A stretch of DNA of 6,441 nucleotides from Paracoccaceae bacterium (GTDB taxonomy: Bacteria; Pseudomonadota; Alphaproteobacteria; Rhodobacterales; Rhodobacteraceae). The stretch covers positions 1 to 6,441 of the forward strand of contig JALQYS010000116.1 in NCBI GenBank assembly GCA_023254015.1. The letters are read 5' to 3'. The position numbers were made by a program, and so were the translations under genes. Shown piece by piece: positions 1-5,602 of the stretch; position 1 is the stretch's first letter, and each line of letters starts with the position of its first letter. Below the pieces are notes generated by a model. That model was given only the letters and a program-made list of their open reading frames with translations, searched no databases and was not told where the DNA came from.

Positions 1-1587
1 GCCGAAGGGCCGATGAAGGCCTATCTCGGGGCCGCGGCCAATCTGGTCAAGCAATATGCCTGGGCCTTCCCGGCCTTCAAACGCCCGCCGGGGGTGACGA
101 ACCCGATGGAGATTGACACCCGGCAACTGTCGCCCGAGGAAACCGAGGCGATCCTTGATTTCGCCTTCCAGCGGTATTTTGAGGATTCAGGACTGTTCGG
201 CACGGTCGAGGATGCTCTGGCGCGGGTGGAACAGCTGAAACGCATCGGCGTCACCGAGGTGGCTTGTCTGGTCGACTACGGCATCGCGCCGGAAAAGGTG
301 CTCGAGGGGCTTTACCCCCTGGCCGAGGTGGTCAAGCGGGCCAATTCCGGTGGGGGTGTGGAAGAGGGCGATTATTCCATCGCGGCCCAGATCATCCGCC
401 ATGGCGTGACCCATCTGCAATGCACCCCGTCGATGGCGCGGATGATTGCGATGAACGACGAGGCGCGGATGGCGCTGGCGGGGGTGAAAACCCTGATGCT
501 GGGCGGCGAGGCTCTGCCCGGTGCCCTGGTCAGCGACCTGCGCAAGGCAACCTCTGCGCGCATTCTGAACATGTATGGCCCGACCGAAACCACGATCTGG
601 TCTTCGGTCAATGAGGTGACCGAGGCGGAACCGACCGCCAATATCGGCACGCCCCTGGCCAACCAGCAGATGTATGTGCTGGACGAGGCGCTGGAACCGG
701 TGCCGCCCGGCACGGCCGGTGAATTGTGGATCGGCGGCGATGGCGTGACGCGGGGCTACTTCCAGCGGCCCGACCTGACGGAGGAGCGGTTCAAACCCGA
801 TCCCTTTGTCACCACCGATCGGGCCTGCCCCTGGGGCGCGCGGATGTATCGGACCGGAGATCTTGTGCGCTGGCGCGCGGATGGGCGGCTCGATTTCCTT
901 GGTCGCGCGGATTTTCAGGTGAAACTGCGCGGCTTCCGGATCGAGTTGGGCGAGATCGAGGCGGTGCTGGAGGCTCAGCCCGGCGTGCAACAGGCCGTCG
1001 TGCTGGCGCGCGAGGACAGCCCCGGCGATCTGCGGCTTGTGGCCTATCTGACCGGCGCGGCGCAGGAGGCCGCCCTGCGCGCCGGCCTGGAAAATGTCTT
1101 GCCCGCTCACATGGTTCCGGCGCATTTCCTCCTGCTCGACGCCTTCCCGCTGACACCCAACCGCAAGGTTGACCGCAAGGCTTTGCCCGCCCCCATGACA
1201 GCACCTGCAAAGGCCGAGGCCTTTGTCGCCCCCGAAAGCGAAATCGAGGCGCAGCTGGCCGCGATCTGGGGCCGCATCCTTGGCGTGCCCAAGGTCGGCG
1301 CGCGCGACAATTTCTTTGCGCTGGGCGGCCACAGTCTGTTGGCGGTGCAGGCGCATCGGGAAATCCGCGAACAGTTGAACGCGCCCAAGCTGTCGATCAC
1401 CGACATCTTCCGCTTTCCCACGCTCGCGGCGCTGGCCCGGCATCTGGACGACAGGCCCAAGGCCCCCGCGCCGAACAGTCCCGCACCCGGGGCCGCCGCG
1501 CCCGCCGGGGCACAGGACCGGGCTGGCCAGCGTTCCGAGGCGATGGCGCGGCGCATGGCGATGCGCGCGCGGCGCGAAGAGGCGTAG
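1..1587 (+). CDS. Nonribosomal peptide synthetase, 3' end: luciferase-like monooxygenase / adenylation (second half) / carrier domain (5' partial)
   Basis: Open from base 1; the ATG at 13 is internal, so the gene starts outside the window. Residues are numbered from that ATG. Residues 1-112 match the C-terminal end of the MupA/Atu3671 FMN-dependent luciferase-like monooxygenase family (AWAFPAFK, ILDFAFQRYFEDSGLFGT, ACLVDYG). About 118-395 is the rear of an amino-acid adenylation domain: A5 NMYGPTE (186-192), A6 GELWIGG (236-242), A7 YRTGD (279-283), A8 from GRADFQVK (297-304), A9 LPAHMVP (363-369), A10 NRKVDR with the catalytic lysine K385. A1-A4 are missing between the two parts. A carrier domain (about 408-478) has LGGHS with phosphopantetheine serine S441. 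A Pro/Ala linker and Arg-rich tail (479-524) end the protein; there is no thioesterase, reductase or condensation domain after it. Aligned to GrsA, the visible specificity positions 278/299/301/322/330/331/517 are Q, M, G, M, I, W, K. The substrate is unknown. Confidence 0.93.
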   Translation, partial: AEGPMKAYLGAAANLVKQYAWAFPAFKRPPGVTNPMEIDTRQLSPEETEAILDFAFQRYFEDSGLFGTVEDALARVEQLKRIGVTEVACLVDYGIAPEKVLEGLYPLAEVVKRANSGGGVEEGDYSIAAQIIRHGVTHLQCTPSMARMIAMNDEARMALAGVKTLMLGGEALPGALVSDLRKATSARILNMYGPTETTIWSSVNEVTEAEPTANIGTPLANQQMYVLDEALEPVPPGTAGELWIGGDGVTRGYFQRPDLTEERFKPDPFVTTDRACPWGARMYRTGDLVRWRADGRLDFLGRADFQVKLRGFRIELGEIEAVLEAQPGVQQAVVLAREDSPGDLRLVAYLTGAAQEAALRAGLENVLPAHMVPAHFLLLDAFPLTPNRKVDRKALPAPMTAPAKAEAFVAPESEIEAQLAAIWGRILGVPKVGARDNFFALGGHSLLAVQAHREIREQLNAPKLSITDIFRFPTLAALARHLDDRPKAPAPNSPAPGAAAPAGAQDRAGQRSEAMARRMAMRARREEA

Positions 1588-1601
1588 GGGGGCTCATCGC
1601 A

Positions 1602-1617
1602 GCGCCCTTGCGGGCGC
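1602..1617 (+). terminator. Weak hairpin after the NRPS stop
   Basis: GCGCCC (1602-1607), loop TTGC, GGGCGC (1612-1617): a perfect 6-bp GC stem beginning 15 bases after the NRPS stop codon. No T-tract follows, so it is at best a weak or Rho-assisted terminator. The GC-rich surroundings also make chance hairpins likely. Confidence 0.3.
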
Positions 1618-1657
1618 GCTCTTCGCGCTGGCGCCAAATCCTGCACGCGAAAGAATC

Positions 1658-1685
1658 TTTTGCGCGCGGACGTCTTTGCGCAAAA
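1658..1685. repeat. Inverted repeat TTTTGCGC/GCGCAAAA
   Basis: A perfect 8-bp inverted repeat: TTTTGCGC at 1658-1665 and GCGCAAAA at 1678-1685, with 12 bases between. It lies in the 177-bp gap between the NRPS stop and the small membrane protein, in a locally AT-richer stretch that probably holds the promoter of the latter. It could be an operator or a transcript hairpin. I could not settle on a convincing -35/-10 pair in this gap. Confidence 0.35.
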
Positions 1686-1764
1686 AATCCGTGCAAGTTT
1701 GAAAAGCTTTGCTACCTATTGACGCAGGGCGACAACATGTCGCGGCTTTGCGGGGAGGCATTGC

Positions 1765-1977
1765 ATGAAGAAACTGATCGCTCTGATCTGTGTGGTCAGT
1801 TGGGCCGGCTTCTGGTCCTTCGGATATCTGGCGCTTTCAGCCCATGATTTCAGCGATGGTCAGGTGATGCTTGCGGCCCTTCTGGCCTTTGCCGGGATGG
1901 TGACCGGGGTCTTTGCCTATATGTGGCTCGCCCGGTCCTATCCCGTCGACTATCGCCGCGTCAGACAGAGCGCGTGA
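1765..1977 (+). CDS. Small two-helix membrane protein, function unknown
   Basis: A 70-aa protein I do not recognise. The ATG at 1765 has a good ribosome binding site, GGGGAGG, about 7 bases upstream, and no other start fits as well. Two hydrophobic segments are evident: residues 4-26 after an MKK N-terminus, and residues 34-56. They are joined by a short polar loop (HDFSDGQ). The C-terminus is basic (R57, R64, R65, R67). By the positive-inside rule this predicts an inner-membrane hairpin with both ends in the cytoplasm. The gene runs alone, preceded by a 177-bp gap. Its last 17 bases overlap the 3' end of the convergent SDR gene. No catalytic motif is visible. The hydrophobic pattern and binding site support a real gene. 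Confidence 0.75.
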   Translation: MKKLIALICVVSWAGFWSFGYLALSAHDFSDGQVMLAALLAFAGMVTGVFAYMWLARSYPVDYRRVRQSA

Positions 1978-2662
1978 TGCCCCCATCCACCCTCAGGTTC
2001 TGCCCGGTGATATAGCCCGAGGCGTCCGAGGCGAGGAAACTGACCGTTCCGGCGATCTCTTCGACCCGGCCATAGCGGCCCATCGGGATGCGGGCGCGGA
2101 AGTCTTCCTTTTCCGGCAGGGAATTGATGAAGCCGGGCAGGAGGTTGTTGATGCGGATGCCTTGGGGGGCATATTTGTCGGCGTAAAGCTTGATAAAGGC
2201 CGCCAGCCCGGCACGGGCGACGCCGCTGGTCGGGAAGGCCGGGTCAGGCTCGAAGGTGGCAAAGGTGGTGATGTTGATGATCGACCCGCCGGTGCCTTGG
2301 GCCTCAAGGATCGGGGTCACGGCGCGGATCGGGCGGACGGCGGACAGGAAATAGATGTCGATGCCCTGATGCCAGCCCTCGTCGGTGATGTCGAGGAGGG
2401 CCGCGCGCGGGCCGTGACCTGCCGAATTCACCAGAACGTCGATCCTGCCAAAGCGGGCCATGGTGGCATCGACCAGACGTTGCACATCGTCATTCGACTG
2501 GTTCGATCCGGTGACGCCCACGCCACCGAGTTCCGCCGCCAGCGCCTCGCCCTTGCCGGAGGAGGACAGGATCGCCACGCCAAAGCCATCGGCCGCCAGC
2601 CGCCGCGCGGCCGCCGCCCCCATGCCCGACCCACCCGCCGTGATCACCGCAACCTTTTGCAT
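1961..2662 (-). CDS. SDR family oxidoreductase with an atypical active site
   Basis: Short-chain dehydrogenase/reductase of 233 aa, close to the usual 250. The start is the ATG at 2662 (MQKVAVIT), because beta-strand 1 begins there and GGGGGCGG lies just upstream; an in-frame ATG at 2674 lacks such a site. Seen: a glycine-rich cofactor loop TAGGSGMG (8-15), VNSAG (78-82, the NNAG equivalent), the ARIPMGRYG region (190-198), and the C-terminal ITGQNLRVDGGI motif (218-229) common in FabG-like SDRs. Aligned by eye to FabG, the catalytic tetrad N-S-Y-K reads Y104, T133, S146, R150, so all four residues are changed. I recall a group of alphaproteobacterial SDRs with a similar PTSG...RAGL segment, so this may be a family trait rather than decay. 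The Rossmann fold should bind NAD(P), but classical reductase activity is doubtful. Substrate unknown; transcribed divergently from the P1 peptidase. Confidence 0.88.
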   Translation of the reverse strand: MQKVAVITAGGSGMGAAAARRLAADGFGVAILSSSGKGEALAAELGGVGVTGSNQSNDDVQRLVDATMARFGRIDVLVNSAGHGPRAALLDITDEGWHQGIDIYFLSAVRPIRAVTPILEAQGTGGSIINITTFATFEPDPAFPTSGVARAGLAAFIKLYADKYAPQGIRINNLLPGFINSLPEKEDFRARIPMGRYGRVEEIAGTVSFLASDASGYITGQNLRVDGGITRSV

Positions 2663-2722
2663 TTCCGCCCCCATGGTGTTTTGCTGCCGGACAGGGTGGC
2701 ACGAGGCCCCGGCTGTCGCAAG

Positions 2723-2787
2723 GTGGGGGTTTTCCACCCCCACGCGGGGTTGCCGGGGCAACCCCGCGTCCCCCCGGAGGATATTTG
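2723..2787. repeat. Two adjacent hairpins plus GGAGGATATTTG, candidate dispersed intergenic element
   Basis: Between the divergent SDR and peptidase genes lie two perfect inverted repeats side by side. The first is GTGGGGGT (2723-2730) with ACCCCCAC (2736-2743), a 5-base loop. The second is ACGCGGGGTTGCC (2742-2754) with GGCAACCCCGCGT (2757-2769), a 13-bp stem around GG. They are followed by a C-run and GGAGGATATTTG (2776-2787). From memory, such a hairpin ending in this motif recurs between genes in Rhodobacteraceae; this was not searched. The GGAGG sits four bases before a TTG in frame with the peptidase, so the element could also supply a ribosome binding site. Confidence 0.6.
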
Positions 2788-2802
2788 AGCACAGAGGATG
2801 GC

Positions 2803-3798
2803 ATGAGACCCGGACCCCGCAACCTGATTACCGATGTCGCCGGTCTTGCCGTGGGACATGCCGTGGAGGGCCGCTTGCGGTCAGGCTGCACGGTTCTGTT
2901 GGGCGAGCGGCCCTTTACGGCGGCGGTGAACGTCATGGGCGGGGCGCCGGGCACCCGGGAGACCGACCTTCTGGCGCCCGACCGTCTGGTTCAGGAGGTG
3001 GATGCGCTGGTTCTGTCTGGCGGTTCGGCCTTTGGCCTTGATGCCTGTTCGGGGGTGGCCGATGGTCTGCGGTCCATGGGGCGGGGTTTTGCGGTGGGCG
3101 ATCAGCGGGTTCCGATCGTGCCGGGGGCGATCCTGTTTGACCTGTTGAATGGCGGCGACAAGGGCTGGTCGCGCAATCCCTATGCCGATCTGGGGCTGGC
3201 GGCCTTGCAGGCGGCGGGACCGGAGTTTGAACTGGGCACGGCGGGGGCCGGTTATGGCGCCTTGACCGGGCGCTGGAAGGGGGGGCTGGGCAGCGCCTCG
3301 GCGGTGCTGGAGAGCGGGATCACCGTGGGGGCGCTAGTGGCGGTTAATGCGCTGGGCTCGGCCACCATCGGCGATGGGCCGGGATTTTGGGCGCATCCGT
3401 TTGAGCTGGGCGGCGAGTTCGGCGGGCTGGGCGGGCAGGGGGCGCATGACCCCGGCGCCGAGCCGGAGCCGATGAAGCGCATGGGCGAGGCGACGACCAT
3501 TGCGATTGTCGCCACTGACGCGCGCTTGACGCAGGCGGAATGTCTGCGCATGGCGACCGCCGCCCAGGATGGCATGGCCCGCGCCTTGGTTCCGTCTCAT
3601 ACGCCGCTGGATGGCGATCTGGTGTTTGCCGCCGCCACAGCCACGCGCACCATGACCGACCCGCTGCGCGACACCTTCCAGATCGGGCATGCCGCCGCCG
3701 CCTGTCTAGCCCGTGCCATCGCCCGCGCGGTCTATCTTGCCCGCCCCCTGCCGGGAGATCGGCAGCCTGCCTGGGCTTCGGTGTACGGCAAGGTCTGA
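2803..3798 (+). CDS. P1 family peptidase (DmpA/NylC-like N-terminal nucleophile hydrolase)
   Basis: A 331-aa protein of MEROPS family P1, which includes the aminopeptidase DmpA, beta-peptidyl aminopeptidases (BapA) and the nylon-oligomer hydrolase NylC. These precursors cut themselves, freeing a Ser or Thr that becomes the catalytic N-terminal nucleophile of the beta chain. Seen: PGPRNLITDVAGLAVG at the N-terminus, MGGAPGTRETDLL (45-57), LSGGSAFGLDA (71-81), NGGDKGW (116-122), KGGLGSAS (159-166), VNALGS (181-186), and ATTIAIVATDA (230-240). T231 is the expected nucleophile, giving chains of about 230 and 101 aa. K159, N182, D270 and D272 match NylC active-site positions. The cut would follow Ala230 rather than the Asn of NylC. 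ATG at 2803 is chosen because homologues begin near MRPGPRN and AGAGGA precedes it; a TTG at 2785 would add six residues. No signal peptide is seen, so it is probably cytoplasmic. Substrate unknown. Confidence 0.9.
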   Translation: MRPGPRNLITDVAGLAVGHAVEGRLRSGCTVLLGERPFTAAVNVMGGAPGTRETDLLAPDRLVQEVDALVLSGGSAFGLDACSGVADGLRSMGRGFAVGDQRVPIVPGAILFDLLNGGDKGWSRNPYADLGLAALQAAGPEFELGTAGAGYGALTGRWKGGLGSASAVLESGITVGALVAVNALGSATIGDGPGFWAHPFELGGEFGGLGGQGAHDPGAEPEPMKRMGEATTIAIVATDARLTQAECLRMATAAQDGMARALVPSHTPLDGDLVFAAATATRTMTDPLRDTFQIGHAAAACLARAIARAVYLARPLPGDRQPAWASVYGKV

Positions 3799-3804
3799 CA
3801 CCCG

Positions 3805-3861
3805 GCAATTGTTGCCAGAATTCCACCAATCCACCGCAATTGTGCCGGATTCGCCAACAAT
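3805..3861 (+). promoter_or_regulatory. Operator-like direct repeat, GCAATTGT twice, 31 bp apart
   Basis: GCAATTGTTGCCAGAATTC (from 3805) and GCAATTGTGCCGGATTC (from 3836) agree over their length apart from two inserted bases and one substitution. The 31-bp start-to-start distance is close to three helical turns, placing both copies on one face of the DNA. CAACAAT (3855-3861) is an inverted match to ATTGTTG (3808-3814). The block lies in the 95-bp gap between the P1 peptidase and the DUF4274-like gene, where the promoter of the latter would be expected. A binding site for a dimeric regulator is plausible but unproven. Confidence 0.4.
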
Positions 3862-3866
3862 CAATG

Positions 3867-3887
3867 GCCTCAGGAAACCAATGAGGC
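3867..3887 (+). promoter_or_regulatory. Hairpin covering a ribosome binding site
   Basis: GCCTCA (3867-3872) is complementary to TGAGGC (3882-3887) across a 9-base loop. The right arm contains GAGG (3883-3886), the likely Shine-Dalgarno sequence seven bases before the ATG at 3894. Folding would hide the ribosome binding site, so translation of the DUF4274-like gene could be damped. A 6-bp stem is short, and chance pairing is possible. Confidence 0.3.
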
Positions 3888-3893
3888 AACAGG

Positions 3894-4385
3894 ATGAGCA
3901 GGATCGTAGAAACAGGTGCCGTGGCCTTGCCCGAAGGGCTGGCGATCTGGATGCAGGCGCAGGGGCCGAAGGTCTGGCACGCTTTTGCCCGCGGGGTGGA
4001 ATTCGACGCGCCCGATGCCACCATCGACCTTTTGCTTGCCGCCCACTGGATTGCCCGCCAACCCGACATGGACCGGGCGACGGGGCTTTTGCTTTTGGCC
4101 CGCGCCCTGAAGGCGGGGCTGCACATCTTTGCGCCGGTGGCGATGGATGATGCCGCCGCACGGGCCTTCTGCCTTGACCTGCATCAGCGCCTGTCGCTGT
4201 CCGAGGCGCCCGCGCGCCTGCCGGTGATGCCGGACGAGGCTGCCCTGATTGCCGGGCTGTCGGATGGCGAGGCGCCGCTGCCGTTGCCGCACACCTCGCT
4301 GAAAACCGGGATCGCCCCATGCGCCGTGGCCTTCCGCGCCAACTGCCCGCATCTGATTGCCACCGCGCTGCGCCGCGCCGGCTGA
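3894..4385 (+). CDS. DUF4274-like protein, function unknown
   Basis: A 163-aa acidic, probably cytoplasmic protein with no membrane segment or signal peptide. Residues about 27-72 resemble, by eye, the small domain DUF4274: VWHAFARG, then a helix rich in Leu/Ala, then IARQPDMDRATGLLLLARAL. The family pattern of 'few residues, position x, Cys/Met-D-x-AT-LL-W/A' fits, but I have not aligned it formally. The remaining C-terminal 90 residues (many Ala, Leu, Pro; Cys93, Cys143, Cys151) are not recognised. ATG at 3894 has GAGG at 3883-3886. The gene precedes pheS on the same strand with 66 bp between; pheS has its own ribosome binding site, and cotranscription is possible because I see no terminator between them. 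No role in translation is implied by the sequence. Confidence 0.75.
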   Translation: MSRIVETGAVALPEGLAIWMQAQGPKVWHAFARGVEFDAPDATIDLLLAAHWIARQPDMDRATGLLLLARALKAGLHIFAPVAMDDAAARAFCLDLHQRLSLSEAPARLPVMPDEAALIAGLSDGEAPLPLPHTSLKTGIAPCAVAFRANCPHLIATALRRAG

Positions 4386-4451
4386 CCTGCCGCCCCCTTG
4401 CATCCGCAGGGCCTTCCCGCTAGCACCGTGGCCATTCAAGAGAGGTGCGCC

Positions 4452-5534
<1,083 letters not shown>

Positions 5535-5548
5535 TCCACCGCCCCCAC

Positions 5549-5588
5549 AAAGCAAAAGGCCCGGAGCGAACTCCGGGCCTTTTGCTTT
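5549..5588. terminator. Bidirectional Rho-independent terminator
   Basis: A perfect 18-bp inverted repeat, 5549-5566 with 5571-5588, around the loop CGAA. The stem core is GGCCCGGAG/CTCCGGGCC, flanked by A-rich and T-rich arms, so each strand ends in TTTTGCTTT. It begins 14 bases after the pheS stop and lies 14 bases past the stop of the convergent L,D-transpeptidase, so it can end both transcripts. Confidence 0.92.
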
Positions 5589-5602
5589 GACGTGATGCCG
5601 GA

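Noticed and set aside
187..1443. A 418-aa open frame on the minus strand opposite the NRPS
   Set aside because: It is the antisense shadow of clear NRPS domains, with no recognisable motif and a His/Gln/Arg-rich composition.
1719..1747. TTGACG at 1719-1724 as a -35 box for the small membrane protein
   Set aside because: The sequence 17 bases on (GCGGCT) does not resemble a -10 box and no better spacing was found.
2663..2761. A 33-residue N-terminal extension of the SDR starting at TTG 2761
   Set aside because: The extension precedes beta-strand 1 of the Rossmann fold, reads through the hairpin element, and has no ribosome binding site; ATG 2662 has one.
1913..2788. A 291-aa plus-strand frame opposite the SDR gene
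   Set aside because: The SDR on the minus strand has unmistakable family motifs; this frame has none and runs through the intergenic hairpins.
2785..2802. TTG at 2785 as the start of the P1 peptidase, with GGAGG four bases upstream
   Set aside because: It was not fully excluded, but the ATG at 2803 has its own AGAGGA and fits the usual family N-terminus, and the GGAGG belongs to a probable dispersed repeat.
1..3798. A single biosynthetic cluster joining the NRPS, SDR and P1 peptidase
   Set aside because: The genes lie on different strands with separate control regions, the SDR lacks the catalytic tetrad, and nothing in the sequence ties either protein to peptide tailoring.
4386..4451. A phenylalanine attenuator leader before pheS
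   Set aside because: The 66-bp gap has no Phe-codon-rich leader peptide, no convincing alternative hairpins and no T-run.
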